Source: Paenibacillus sp. JQZ6Y-1 (GTDB taxonomy: Bacteria > Bacillota > Bacilli > Paenibacillales > Paenibacillaceae). Taken from it: a stretch of 64,000 nt of DNA. Positions 16,909 to 26,316 of this stretch are shown piece by piece; within the stretch, counting starts at the first letter, position 1, and every line of letters begins with the position of its first letter. The translations under genes and the position numbers were made by a program. The notes below the pieces were generated by a model. That model made no database searches and was not told the origin of the DNA. It saw only the letters and a program-made list of their open reading frames with translations. The stretch spans positions 744,001-808,000 of the forward strand of contig NZ_JBFDUZ010000001.1 of NCBI RefSeq assembly GCF_040719145.1, in the 5' to 3' direction.

Positions 16909-18615
16909 ATGAAGCATCCAGATAACCGTCAAACATCGAGATCGAACACCCTGCGCAGGTGGATATGGCCGCTGGGCTTGACCGGAGTAATCGCTGTTGG
17001 CACAGCAGCGTGCTACGAATTACAGCCTGATACACCATCGACACCAGCACAAGCAGAAGCCAGCAGCCAGAACGGTGAAGCGGGTATAAATAATCAACAA
17101 AGTACAGGAAGTTCCGCTTATCCGCAAAGCCCATCCAATGGAACAAACCAGCAGAGTGCAGAAGCCCAATTATCCACTAACGGACAGCAAATCAACGGCT
17201 ATCGTTCGAACTACCATTTCACTGTACCGGATAAATGGAAAAATGATCCCCAGCGTCCGGTCTATGCTAATGGCAAATATCATTACTATTATTTGTATAA
17301 CAAGGACTATCCGAACGGTAATGGCACCGAATGGCGTCATGCTACTTCTACCGATCTCGTACACTGGCAGGATCACGGCGTAGCGATTCCGAAGTATACG
17401 AGCGCCAACGGTGATCCATGGTCAGGCTCGGTTGTAGTGGATACGAATAATACTGCTGGTCTGGGTAAGAATACGATGGTCGCGATCGTGACCCAGCCTT
17501 CCGCCAATGGTGGCGCCCAGGAGCAGTATCTATGGTATAGCAAGGATGGGGGCAATACGTTTAAGGCATACGGCAATAAGCCCATTTTGTCCAATCCCGG
17601 CAATGCCGATTTTCGTGATCCGAAGCTAGTCTGGGATCGGCAGTCGAAACGCTGGATTATGCTGATGGCAGAGGGCAATCGTATCGGCTTTTATACGTCC
17701 AAGAACTTGAAAAGCTGGCGCTATGTCAGCGACTTTGTAGCCGACAATATCGGTACACTGGAATGCCCTGATCTATACCGCATGCGGGCATCGAATGGCA
17801 CATATAAATGGGTGCTTGGCGTCAGTGCCAACGGTCGCGCATCCGGTCAACCGAATACGTATGCGTATTGGATCGGTACCTTTAACGGACTGGGTTTCAA
17901 AGCGGATGATACAAAACCGCAATGGCTTGATTACGGCTTTGACTGGTATGCGGCAGTGACCTTTGAAGATGGCACCAGCAGCAAGCCGTACGATCATCGC
18001 TATGCGCTTGCATGGATGAATAACTGGGACTACGCGAACAATACGCCGACTCTGCAAGATGGATATAACGGCACCGACTCCATGGTACGTCAGATTCAAT
18101 TGAAACAGTCGTCCAACGGCTATACATTGTTATCCCAGCCGATTCGCGGATTGTCCCAATTCGTCACTGCTACCCAGCAGATTCCCCGAATAGAAGTAGA
18201 CGGAAAATACAAGCTAGATGTCAAAGGCTCATCTTATCAGCTGGACGCCGACATCTCATGGTCCGATTTGAAAAATGCAGGTTTTCAGCTGCGACGTTCT
18301 CCAGATGGATCGCGGCATGTAGATGCGGGTGTGTTCGTGGAAGGCGGTTATACGTATGTCAATCGCTCCTATACAGGGCATCCTGACGATAACAACAATC
18401 TACTGGAAAGTCGCGCTCCTTTTGATTCGTCCAACAAAAAGGTACATCTGAAACTATTGGTTGATAAAACAAGTGTGGAAATGTTCGTGGATGGTGGGCA
18501 GGTGACGCTTTCTAATCTGGTATTCCCGAAGCCGGGCGATCAAGGCATTGCGCTGTATAGCGAAGGTGGTAAAGCGGTGTTTGATCATGTTGTCATCAAA
18601 TATCTCGGCAAATAG
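16909..18615 (+). CDS. levB: endolevanase (GH32, LevB-like)
   Basis: 568 residues. An N-terminal membrane/signal segment (about 18-36) ends in TAAC, which might be a weak lipobox; a Ser/Gln/Asn-rich linker leads to the GH32 five-blade propeller and a C-terminal beta-sandwich. Catalytic residues are Asp113 (WKNDPQ, the LevB form of WMNDPNG), Asp237 (FRDPK) and Glu285 (ECPDL). Long stretches such as YHYYYLYNKDYPNGNGTEWR match B. subtilis LevB (YveB), which cuts levan internally. ATG 16909 is chosen for AGAGAGGAG upstream. It is the second gene of the sacB-levB unit. Confidence 0.93.
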   Translation: MKHPDNRQTSRSNTLRRWIWPLGLTGVIAVGTAACYELQPDTPSTPAQAEASSQNGEAGINNQQSTGSSAYPQSPSNGTNQQSAEAQLSTNGQQINGYRSNYHFTVPDKWKNDPQRPVYANGKYHYYYLYNKDYPNGNGTEWRHATSTDLVHWQDHGVAIPKYTSANGDPWSGSVVVDTNNTAGLGKNTMVAIVTQPSANGGAQEQYLWYSKDGGNTFKAYGNKPILSNPGNADFRDPKLVWDRQSKRWIMLMAEGNRIGFYTSKNLKSWRYVSDFVADNIGTLECPDLYRMRASNGTYKWVLGVSANGRASGQPNTYAYWIGTFNGLGFKADDTKPQWLDYGFDWYAAVTFEDGTSSKPYDHRYALAWMNNWDYANNTPTLQDGYNGTDSMVRQIQLKQSSNGYTLLSQPIRGLSQFVTATQQIPRIEVDGKYKLDVKGSSYQLDADISWSDLKNAGFQLRRSPDGSRHVDAGVFVEGGYTYVNRSYTGHPDDNNNLLESRAPFDSSNKKVHLKLLVDKTSVEMFVDGGQVTLSNLVFPKPGDQGIALYSEGGKAVFDHVVIKYLGK

Positions 18616-18639
18616 AGCGGCTACATCGTCAGCCGCTCT
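18614..18639. terminator. short hairpin spanning two convergent stop codons
   Basis: AGAGCGGCT (18614-18622) pairs with AGCCGCTCT (18631-18639). It covers the end of levB and the end of the opposite MntA-HepT gene. There is no T-run on either side, so its terminator role is uncertain. Confidence 0.45.
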
Positions 18640-19036
18640 GCTCCACACACCTAATAAATTGTTCAAAATCAGGCAGCTGCTCCTCAATCATCTCTTCCAA
18701 AATCTCTACCTGCACTGCCTGATAATCGTGCATAGCGATATTGCGAAAACCAACCATCGCCTTCAGACTGCGATTGAGCGCAGTGTCGATGATGCCGCTA
18801 CGCTGCAACAGATCAAACGCATCCCGACTGCTTTGCGGAACACCAAGTTTATTCTCAGAAATGAGATGCATCGCCAGATCAAGACAACCTTCACAGGCAC
18901 GCTGTAAATTCAGAATAATCGAATCCTGCCGTGTAAAATTGTACAGATTGTCGACATTTCCTTCATATTCTTCATGAATCCGCTGCACACATCGACGAAT
19001 GGTAGCGGATTTGTTCAATATAATATCTCGATTCAC
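18629..19036 (-). CDS. possible internally initiated HepT toxin
   Basis: Within the fused gene, GTG at 19036-19034 is preceded by GGAGGAG with 8 bases spacing. Translation from there gives a 135-residue product beginning MNRDIILNKSATIRRC, the size and start of a free-standing HepT. Whether it is made is not decidable from sequence; it may be a relic of an ancestral two-gene operon. Confidence 0.45.
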   Translation of the reverse strand: MNRDIILNKSATIRRCVQRIHEEYEGNVDNLYNFTRQDSIILNLQRACEGCLDLAMHLISENKLGVPQSSRDAFDLLQRSGIIDTALNRSLKAMVGFRNIAMHDYQAVQVEILEEMIEEQLPDFEQFIRCVEQSG

Positions 19037-19654
19037 GGTAAAAGCTCCTCCTGTAGAAACTGCTGAATATCCATCAGCAGCTACTTGTCTATCATTTTTA
19101 GGATGCTCGACTACTGCATCCTTATGGGATTCTACTGGCAAAATAAAGCTAGACTTCTTCGCAATATCCGTCATCATCGACTGTGACTGTGACTGTGACT
19201 GTGACTGTGACTGTGACTGTGACTGTGACTGTGACTGTGACTGTGACTGTGACTGTGGTGGCAACAGGGTGTCGATCACCAGTTGTCTGCGCTCACCTAG
19301 CAGCGCATAATCGCGATAAGCTGTGATCCATGCCAGCGGTCGAACAAGCATATTCTGCTCATATAACACGACTGCCGTTGTAGCAATTTGCAATTGAAAG
19401 ACCGTACTGGCACTAGCAAAATCGATCAAATCCACATCTCGCCCCAGCCAATCCGCTAACTCCTGTGCAAGCATATACCGCCGATACGTCGATAAAGGTC
19501 GATGATGCGGTGATGCCATATACACCAGATCGATATCGCTATCCGCTCGCAACTCCCCGCGTGCCGCAGACCCAATCAGCAAGATCAGCTCCGCATCGCA
19601 CTGTTCACGCAGCCGTTGAATGATCGGCTGTATCATCTCAGAAGACAGGTGCAT
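18629..19654 (-). CDS. fused MntA-HepT type VII toxin-antitoxin protein
   Basis: 341 residues. Residues 1-130 are a minimal nucleotidyltransferase (MntA antitoxin) with the GSX10DXD motif at Gly28-Ser29 and Asp40-Ile-Asp42. Residues 134-159 are (Gln-Ser)13, encoded by a pure hexanucleotide repeat. A linker to about 205 follows. Residues 207-341 are a HepT (DUF86) domain with RX4HXY: Arg304, His309, Tyr311 in RNIAMHDY. In known pairs MntA adds AMP to the HepT tyrosine and silences its RNase activity. The ATG at 19654 follows AGGAGG. A GTG at codon 207 has its own GGAGGAG site, so free HepT may also be made. The fusion of both partners in one chain is unusual. Confidence 0.88.
   Translation of the reverse strand: MHLSSEMIQPIIQRLREQCDAELILLIGSAARGELRADSDIDLVYMASPHHRPLSTYRRYMLAQELADWLGRDVDLIDFASASTVFQLQIATTAVVLYEQNMLVRPLAWITAYRDYALLGERRQLVIDTLLPPQSQSQSQSQSQSQSQSQSQSQSQSQSMMTDIAKKSSFILPVESHKDAVVEHPKNDRQVAADGYSAVSTGGAFTVNRDIILNKSATIRRCVQRIHEEYEGNVDNLYNFTRQDSIILNLQRACEGCLDLAMHLISENKLGVPQSSRDAFDLLQRSGIIDTALNRSLKAMVGFRNIAMHDYQAVQVEILEEMIEEQLPDFEQFIRCVEQSG
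19179..19256. repeat. hexanucleotide microsatellite (GACTGT)13
   Basis: Thirteen perfect copies of GACTGT on the plus strand, read as Gln-Ser on the minus strand, form the linker between MntA and HepT. Copy-number change by slippage would stay in frame and alter linker length by two residues per unit. Confidence 0.97.
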
Positions 19655-20142
19655 GAACAACACCTCCTAACTGTACCATGTCCAATTTTTACAACTATAC
19701 CATACTTTCATAATCATCCCCTATGGAGTGCTTTGTAGCAAATCAGCATGAATATGAAGGTGCGACCGATGATCAACTCCTGTGAATCGTCCAAAATAAC
19801 AACGTCAAATTTGACTTGCGCCGCATCATCACGTTAAATATAAGCGTCACCCCTGTGCAGCGTACGAATATCCATCGCATAAAATCAGACATCATTTGGT
19901 ATACCACCAAGCCAATGTATACCCATGCTGCCCATTCAGAATGATCCATGCCATGTGTACACACCAAGAAAAAAGATCATCTATAGCCATCCACTGTATC
20001 AACCTAGCCATCAATCTATCAGCCCAACATTAACCATATCAGCCTATACATACAAACGTAAATACAAACGTAAATACAAACGGAATACATATAGATCACA
20101 CAGGCGTTCTTGCGACAAGCACAATGAAATGGAGGGGCAACT
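19655..20142. other. divergent intergenic region, 488 bases
   Basis: It separates the MntA-HepT gene from the transporter on the opposite strand. Three tandem copies of a 12-base unit (TACAAACGTAAA, last copy diverged) occupy about 20051-20085. No gene, RNA or clear promoter is supported. Confidence 0.6.
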
Positions 20143-21444
20143 TTGGGAATGCTTTATGCGGATAAACGCAGTACAACGTCATGGATGATGTACGATTGGG
20201 CAAATTCGGCGTATGCGACAACAATACTGGCAGCGGTGATGCCAGTATTTTACAGCTCGGTCGCTGCTTCGACACTGGATAAAACAACAGCCGCATCGTA
20301 TCTCGGCTATACGCATGCGATTGGCATGCTATGTGTGGCTTTACTATCGCCACTGCTGGGTGCAGTATCAGATGTAGCAGGCAATAAAGGACGGTTTTTG
20401 TTTGTCTTTTCGCTGATCGGCATTGGGGCAACGATTGTTTTTAGTACGATTGGTACAGGAGATTGGCTGTTGGCTTCGATTTTGTTGATTATATCGACGA
20501 TTGGGTTTGCGGGCAGCAATGCTTTTTACGATGCGTTATTGCCAGATATGGTGCCGCGTGGGCAGCGTGAATCGGTATCGGCGCGTGGATATGCGTATGG
20601 TTATATTGGCGGTGGGCTGATGCTAGCAATCAATCTGCTGATGATTCAGCAGCCGCAATGGTTCGGTTTGCCAGATACATTGGCAGGAACACGTCTTTCC
20701 TTTATCACGGTAGGCATTTGGTGGTTGGTATTTGCCATTCCATTGTTCCGAGTAAGCGGTGCATGGTCGAAGCGCCGGGAAACGGCTCCGGTGATGAGTA
20801 CGGCAGGTTATTTGCGCGAAGGTATGCGTAATATCAAGACTAGTTTGCGTGGGATTCGCCGTTACCCAGAGCTGGTCAAGCTACTGGCGGCGTTCTGGTT
20901 TTTCAATGATGGCATCAATACAATTATTCTGATGGCAACAGTATATGGGGCGACGATTGGAATTGGTACGACTGACTTGATGCTGGCGTTGCTGATGACA
21001 CAGTTTATCGGGTTTCCGAGTACGTTGCTGTTTGGCAGACTGGGTACTGTGTATGGAGCCAAGCAGTTGTTGATGGTATCGCTATCGGTATATTTGGTGA
21101 TTGTGATCTTGGGATACTTTATGACCACCTCTTGGCATTTTTATATGTTGGCAGCGTTAGTAGGATTAGTGCAGGGAGGCAGTCAGGCGTTGGCTCGCTC
21201 GTTATTTAGTGATCTTATTCCACCGCAGCGCACAGGCGAGTATTTTGGCTTGATCAATGTTACTGGCAAATTCGCTTCGATCTTTGGACCTTTTCTGTTT
21301 GGATTGGTAGGGCAGCTGACTGGCTCGGCTCGATACGGTATTTTGTCGTTGTTGTTCTTTTTCATCATAGGAATGGGACTGCTGTTATTCGTACGGGTAG
21401 AGCAGGGACGGGAGCAGGCTTTGCAAAAGATGGAAAAAAATTGA
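20143..21444 (+). CDS. UMF1-family (Atg22-like) MFS transporter
   Basis: 433 residues, about 12 membrane segments. The family signature MMYDWANSAYATTI lies at the N-terminus and RTGEYFGLINVTGKFASIFG late in the protein. The TTG at 20143 lies 5 bases after GGAGGGG; ATG 20149 is the alternative. UMF1 members belong to the major facilitator superfamily; the substrate in bacteria is unknown. Confidence 0.85.
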   Translation: MGMLYADKRSTTSWMMYDWANSAYATTILAAVMPVFYSSVAASTLDKTTAASYLGYTHAIGMLCVALLSPLLGAVSDVAGNKGRFLFVFSLIGIGATIVFSTIGTGDWLLASILLIISTIGFAGSNAFYDALLPDMVPRGQRESVSARGYAYGYIGGGLMLAINLLMIQQPQWFGLPDTLAGTRLSFITVGIWWLVFAIPLFRVSGAWSKRRETAPVMSTAGYLREGMRNIKTSLRGIRRYPELVKLLAAFWFFNDGINTIILMATVYGATIGIGTTDLMLALLMTQFIGFPSTLLFGRLGTVYGAKQLLMVSLSVYLVIVILGYFMTTSWHFYMLAALVGLVQGGSQALARSLFSDLIPPQRTGEYFGLINVTGKFASIFGPFLFGLVGQLTGSARYGILSLLFFFIIGMGLLLFVRVEQGREQALQKMEKN

Positions 21445-21570
21445 AACGGTCGTGCCAAGGTTTACGTATTGGTATATAACTGGAAATGATCTTGCTTATT
21501 TCAAGTAATCGTAATTATGGTAGGAATGTAGAAGAATTACGTTTTCATTCGAGCAGGGAGGCGAAGAAGA

Positions 21571-21762
21571 ATGAATGATCGCGATATGAACAATAACAAT
21601 ATGCACCCCGGATTAAACTCTGAAGAATATGTGAATCAATTACACAAGGATCATCGTCGACGCTTGTTGCATCCCCATGGATTTTTGCATGAATTGAGTA
21701 ATTACGGGCTGGCGGTATTGCTCATTGCTGCTGTACTGGCTGCTATTGTATGGCTGCGTTAA
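21571..21762 (+). CDS. small single-span membrane protein
   Basis: 63 residues: a polar Asn/His/Arg-rich N-terminal 45 residues and one C-terminal membrane segment (LAVLLIAAVLAAIVWL). GGGAGGCGAAG precedes the ATG, and a strong terminator follows, so it is a real transcription unit end. No family is recognised. Confidence 0.7.
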   Translation: MNDRDMNNNNMHPGLNSEEYVNQLHKDHRRRLLHPHGFLHELSNYGLAVLLIAAVLAAIVWLR

Positions 21763-21831
21763 CTGGATTACGAATAAGCTGTCGTATTGTATAGTAAATA
21801 CGGCTGTATCTCATCGGAAGTAAATAAGAAG

Positions 21832-21860
21832 AAGCCCGATTCCTTAGAATCGGGCTTTTT
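21832..21860 (+). terminator. intrinsic terminator
   Basis: AAGCCCGATT (21832-21841) pairs with AATCGGGCTT (21848-21857), followed by a T-run. Confidence 0.88.
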
Positions 21861-21989
21861 GGTGTTCAGGGAGTAGGAGACAGCAATGAGGGATATTTGA
21901 AGCTTTCTAGCAGGTTTAAGCGCCATAAAGGAATGTGAAATGCTATAATAAAATCATTTTTAACATATATCATGTATGGAGGGAATACG

Positions 21990-22535
21990 ATGCAGCTTCA
22001 AACCGAACGATTGATCATTCGCGATCTTGTACCTAGCGATTGGAAAGCGATACATACCTATACAGCAATGCCAGAGGTAACGACGTATACCGCATGGGGA
22101 CCGAATACGGAAGCTGATACGCAGCAATATATCCAGCAGGTGATAGACTGGCAGAAGGAGCAGCCGCGGCAGCATTATGAGCTGGGTATCTGTTTGCAAA
22201 GCGATGGAACATTGATTGGAGGGGTGGGCATTCATATCCAATCCACCAATGCAGAGATTGGTTATGTGCTGCATCCAGACTATCAGGGAAGCGGATATGT
22301 AACGGAAGCAGCACAAGCGCTAGTAGGCTATGCCTTTGACACGCTGTCTATCCATCGCGTCTATGCCACCTGTCGTCCATCCAATATCGCGTCCGAAAAG
22401 GTTATGCAAAAGCTAGGTATGACCCGTGAAGGCATGCTACGCCAGCATTGGTACTATAAAGGTGAGTTTCACGATTCGTATCTCTATTCCATTTTGGCAA
22501 GCGAGTATGCTGCGCGATCAATCGGTAGAACATAA
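21990..22535 (+). CDS. GNAT acetyltransferase (RimJ/RimL type)
   Basis: 181 residues. Family features are LQTERLIIRDL at the start, IGYVLHPDYQGSGYVTEAAQ for acetyl-CoA binding and NIASEKVMQKLGMTREGMLR near the end. ATG 21990 follows GGAGGG; an in-frame ATG 18 bases upstream precedes the ribosome site. Acetyl-acceptor unknown; RimJ-type enzymes modify protein N-termini. Confidence 0.85.
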   Translation: MQLQTERLIIRDLVPSDWKAIHTYTAMPEVTTYTAWGPNTEADTQQYIQQVIDWQKEQPRQHYELGICLQSDGTLIGGVGIHIQSTNAEIGYVLHPDYQGSGYVTEAAQALVGYAFDTLSIHRVYATCRPSNIASEKVMQKLGMTREGMLRQHWYYKGEFHDSYLYSILASEYAARSIGRT

Positions 22536-22639
22536 GAAGTGTACATATTGGAAGACATCCGGTTATTCGTAGTATAGTGGTATGGGAAACGATGATTTTC
22601 GGTATGGAAACTATGGAAGTAGAAGGAGCTGGAATCGCG

Positions 22640-24076
22640 ATGGAATTTACGCTACAGGAAGCAAGCATTACACAGCTGCAACAGCTGATGGAGCAAGGAC
22701 AGGAAACGGCGGTATCCATCGCCTCTCAATATATGCGTCGCATCGCTCAAATGGATCAGCAGGGTCCGCAGCTGCGCTCGGTCATCGAATGTAACCCAGA
22801 TGCGATTGCGATTGCGATGCAGCTAGACAGCGAACGAGCAGCAGGGCATATCCGTGGTCCATTGCACGGCATTCCGGTATTGATTAAGGATAATATCAGT
22901 ACATCCGATGCGATGCACACCAGCGCGGGATCGCTCGCATTGGCAGATTCCTTTGCACCGACGGATGCCTTTCTCGTACAACAATTGCGAGCGGCAGGTG
23001 CAGTGATTTTGGGCAAAACCAATCTGACGGAGATGGCAAACTTTATGTCGTTTCAGATGAAAAATGGGTATAGCGCGCGTGGTGGACAAACGCTGAATCC
23101 ATACGGTCCCGGTCAACTGGATACCGGTGGCTCTAGTTCCGGTTCGGGTGTAGCAGTTGCAGCCAATCTATGTGCGGTTGCCGTAGGAACGGAAACATCC
23201 GGTTCGATTTTGAATCCAGCTGCCAGTAACAGTCTGGTTGGAATCAAGCCGACACTAGGGCTGATCAGCCGTAGCGGCATTATTCCGATTACTTATACAC
23301 AGGATACGGCGGGACCGATGGCGCGGACGGTAGAGGATGCAGCGATTCTACTCGGAGTGCTCGCAGGACGTGATGAACAGGATGTTACCACCCTGTCCGC
23401 GCCTGTCGATATACCGGATTATACAGCCGATCTGCATACTGCTAGCCTGCATGGGGTACGTATCGGTATCAACCGCGCGCATCTGAATCGGTTAACAGAA
23501 GAGGAGATTGCCATTACCGAAGCATCCATTGAGGCGATGCGTCATGCTGGAGCGGTAATTATCGAAGGTGCCGATTTGGCAGATACGGTAGCTGAAGGCG
23601 ATATGACGGTGCTGCTGTATGAATTCAAGTCTGCACTGAATCGTTATTTGGCAAGTCTTGGTCCGCAAGCGACTGTGCGTACACTGAAGGAAATGATCGA
23701 CTTTAACCATCTGCATCACCGGGAAGCACTGCGATATGGACAGGATATTTTGCTCAAAGCCGAATATGAAACGTCTGGTACATTGACCGAGCCATCCTAT
23801 ATAAACGCTCGTCTGGATCAGTGGTATGCTGCGCGTGCAAATGGTATTGACCGCGTATTGCAGCAGCATCGACTGGATGTGATTTTTACACCGGAATTTA
23901 CCGATACACCAGCGGTTGGCGGCTATCCGGCGATTATGGTGCCTGCCGGTTATCGACGCGATGGTATGCCGTTCGGGGTGAGTTTTATGGGTACAGCGTA
24001 TAGTGAAGTACAGCTGATCCGCATTGCGTATGCGTTTGAACAGGTTGTGCCTGCTCGTCGTAGCCCACTGTTATAA
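22640..24076 (+). CDS. amidase signature family enzyme
   Basis: 478 residues. The amidase-signature triad is visible: Lys83 in PVLIKDNI, cis-Ser in GGSSSGSG (residues 165-167) and nucleophile Ser189 in TSGSIL. Length suits a free amidase rather than GatA, and no gatB/gatC lies nearby. Start 22640 is tentative: AAGGAG is 11 bases upstream, and several in-frame ATGs lie upstream to 22577. Substrate is not predictable. Confidence 0.85.
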   Translation: MEFTLQEASITQLQQLMEQGQETAVSIASQYMRRIAQMDQQGPQLRSVIECNPDAIAIAMQLDSERAAGHIRGPLHGIPVLIKDNISTSDAMHTSAGSLALADSFAPTDAFLVQQLRAAGAVILGKTNLTEMANFMSFQMKNGYSARGGQTLNPYGPGQLDTGGSSSGSGVAVAANLCAVAVGTETSGSILNPAASNSLVGIKPTLGLISRSGIIPITYTQDTAGPMARTVEDAAILLGVLAGRDEQDVTTLSAPVDIPDYTADLHTASLHGVRIGINRAHLNRLTEEEIAITEASIEAMRHAGAVIIEGADLADTVAEGDMTVLLYEFKSALNRYLASLGPQATVRTLKEMIDFNHLHHREALRYGQDILLKAEYETSGTLTEPSYINARLDQWYAARANGIDRVLQQHRLDVIFTPEFTDTPAVGGYPAIMVPAGYRRDGMPFGVSFMGTAYSEVQLIRIAYAFEQVVPARRSPLL

Positions 24077-24112
24077 TGAAGATACATGAGGTTATGGATG
24101 ATGCTCTATATC

Positions 24113-24142
24113 CGCCCGGTCATTGCCGTTTACGGCAGTTGC
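24113..24142 (+). terminator. intrinsic terminator after amidase
   Basis: CCCGG...TTGCCGT pairs with ACGGCA...CCGGG allowing wobble pairs, followed by TTTTT. Confidence 0.75.
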
Positions 24143-24412
24143 CGGGTTTTTGCGTTATGCTGTGGTGTTAGCTAAGCAAATGCCTATTGTGACACAAATG
24201 GCATAACCCTAGAATATGATAAGGATCATGTACAATAAATAGACAATAATAAATGGAAGATCGCAAGCAGCTTTTGCCAATGTGTAGAAGCTGCTGTTTG
24301 ATATATCCGGGCACAAAGACATGGTTACAGACTAGAGACCATCCGAAAACAATGGCATAAAGACAAAGGAATTGTCGTAATCCGTAGAATACCCACATGA
24401 TAAGTTACAGAG

Positions 24413-24440
24413 TTAATCGGTTGCTGAAATATGCCGAAAA
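24413..24440 (+). promoter_or_regulatory. candidate sigma-D-type promoter for chemoreceptor
   Basis: TTAA at 24413-24416 and GCCGAAAA at 24433-24440, 16 bases apart, resemble the sigma-D motility promoter (TAAA, about 15 bases, GCCGATAT). The chemoreceptor gene downstream fits. The rest of the 451-base region before the gene shows nothing else beyond the amidase terminator. Confidence 0.35.
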
Positions 24441-24527
24441 AAGTTCTAATCTCTGGAACTCATTTTGACGAAATAATACATAGAGCTATTAACTTAGAAG
24501 CTTAATTTAGAACATTGGGGAGGCATC

Positions 24528-26024
24528 ATGAGCAACTATCCATCTTCCGCTGCCGCTATTGCAGCCGATCCTTACGAAAAACTGGCATCCAAATTATTAT
24601 TGTATACTTTGCTAGGGATTTTAATTTCGTGTATTCCTATTTTCTTGGGGATTTATTTTTCAGGTCTTTCGTCACTGACGATTTTGCTGTTTTTATTATT
24701 AATTGTGGTGGTCATGTGTCCGTCGCTGATTATGATTTATCGCAAATGTCATATGTTCAAAAACGGTAAGTACTGGATTTCAGGCTTTTCGTTCTTGATT
24801 ATCTTTTGTATTTTATGGGTCATTCCTTCACAGGTTGGCTGGTGTGCCCTGTTTATTTATATGGCGTTAACGCTGTTATATCTTGATCGTCGTGCTACAT
24901 TGCTCAGTATCGGCTATGCGCTGGTCATTGAGATTGTACATGTAATCTTCAACCCGTTTTTGAATCAATTGCCTGTTATCGATCTGGTGGTTATGTTTGC
25001 TGTTACCTTGATGGTGGGAGCTGTTGCCGTATCGGTTTGTATTGTCGGCGAAAAGATGACCTCACACTTGCAGGAACAGCGTGGTCAACTGGATCAGCTG
25101 TTAGAGGAGGTAGAGCATTCGGCAGAGGAGCTGACTGCCTTTGGACAGCAATTGAAGGAGAATGTTGCTGATACCGACCGCATTGGACGTGAATTGACCG
25201 GGGGATTTCAAGAAATCGGCAACGGTATTGATTCGCAGGCAACCAGCATTGCCGAGATCAATACGTCCATTCAGCAATCGGAAGTGTTTATTGGCAATAT
25301 CGATCAAACCGCATCGGATATGTCTCAATTGGCGGAACGTGCGGCAGATTTGACTCGTTCGGGTAATGAAAAGGTAGAGCAGCTGCGCGGAAGCGTCGAT
25401 GCTGTCGGTCATGTGATTGATGAAACGTATACCGCAATGGATACACTACGCCAATATGCGGAAGAGATCTCACATGTATTGCAGTCGATTGAAGGTATTG
25501 CTGCGCAGACCAATATGCTGTCATTCAACGCTGGTATTGAAGCAGCGAGAGCAGGCGAGCATGGACGTGGTTTTGCTGTAGTCGCCGCAGAAATTCGCAA
25601 TCTGGCTAATGATTCACAGCAGGCAACCATCAATATCACAGATATTTTGACACGAGTGCATCAACAGACAGAAGTAGTCTCTAGCGGTATTTACCAAGGA
25701 CGTGAAGCAGTAGGCAGCATACGCACAGCCGCAGGCGAAACGGAATCTCTGTTTGGTCGCATTCAGGAAGAAACAGTCGTCGTTTCTGGTCGTTCACATG
25801 ATATCAGTCGCGAGATCAAAGAATTGACGGAAGCGATCAAGCATACGGTCATTGAGATGAGCAGCATTTCGGCAGTAACGGAACAATCCAGTTCGTCTGC
25901 GAAACAAGTGGTGCATAGTCTGCAAAGCCAAACCGAGCGCGTAACGGTCATTGCTGACAGCTTCAACCGTTTGCAACAGCTGATTGAAACGCTGAATCGT
26001 TCACTCGATCAGACTTCACAGTGA
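24528..26024 (+). CDS. methyl-accepting chemotaxis protein without extracellular sensor domain
   Basis: 498 residues. About six membrane segments lie in residues 20-180, with no Cache or 4HB extracellular domain, so sensing is probably within the membrane or cytoplasm. The cytoplasmic coiled-coil signalling domain carries the hairpin tip IAAQTNMLSFNAGIEAARAG, with FNAGIEA where most have LNAAIEA. GGGGAGG precedes the ATG. It relays signals to CheA/CheW. Confidence 0.9.
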   Translation: MSNYPSSAAAIAADPYEKLASKLLLYTLLGILISCIPIFLGIYFSGLSSLTILLFLLLIVVVMCPSLIMIYRKCHMFKNGKYWISGFSFLIIFCILWVIPSQVGWCALFIYMALTLLYLDRRATLLSIGYALVIEIVHVIFNPFLNQLPVIDLVVMFAVTLMVGAVAVSVCIVGEKMTSHLQEQRGQLDQLLEEVEHSAEELTAFGQQLKENVADTDRIGRELTGGFQEIGNGIDSQATSIAEINTSIQQSEVFIGNIDQTASDMSQLAERAADLTRSGNEKVEQLRGSVDAVGHVIDETYTAMDTLRQYAEEISHVLQSIEGIAAQTNMLSFNAGIEAARAGEHGRGFAVVAAEIRNLANDSQQATINITDILTRVHQQTEVVSSGIYQGREAVGSIRTAAGETESLFGRIQEETVVVSGRSHDISREIKELTEAIKHTVIEMSSISAVTEQSSSSAKQVVHSLQSQTERVTVIADSFNRLQQLIETLNRSLDQTSQ

Positions 26025-26157
26025 GAGCAATCATCCTTTTTCGTATCCATGTAACACATGCTAAATATGGCAATCGTCTTTCCATTCGACACGTATAATA
26101 GAAGAAAAAAATGGTTTTATATCGTTTTTTATTTCAATTCATGATTATCATTTGGGA

Positions 26158-26204
26158 AAAAGACACGTTTTGTTGGTAATCCACTGACAAGACGTGTCTT
26201 TTTG
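26158..26204 (+). terminator. intrinsic terminator after chemoreceptor
   Basis: AAAGACACGT pairs with ACGTGTCTTT, with inner TTGT/ACAA pairing, followed by TTTTTG. It ends the chemoreceptor unit ahead of the carrier-protein cluster. Confidence 0.8.
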
Positions 26205-26316
26205 TTTGTCTTTTTCATATAAATCACCTTGCTAGGTCTTTCGCCCGGTTTCTTAAGGAGAGGATTGACTAAAAAGGTATACTGCAACAATATGGAATAT
26301 AGATCCATGCAAGTTC

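Noticed and set aside
18999-19310. Plus-strand open frame with a Cys-Asp repeat across the microsatellite
   Set aside because: It is the antisense reading of the (Gln-Ser) linker; the minus-strand protein has two catalytic domains and a good ribosome site.
20051-20085. Three tandem 12-base units considered as CRISPR or operator array
   Set aside because: Units are contiguous without spacers and too few; the last copy is degenerate.
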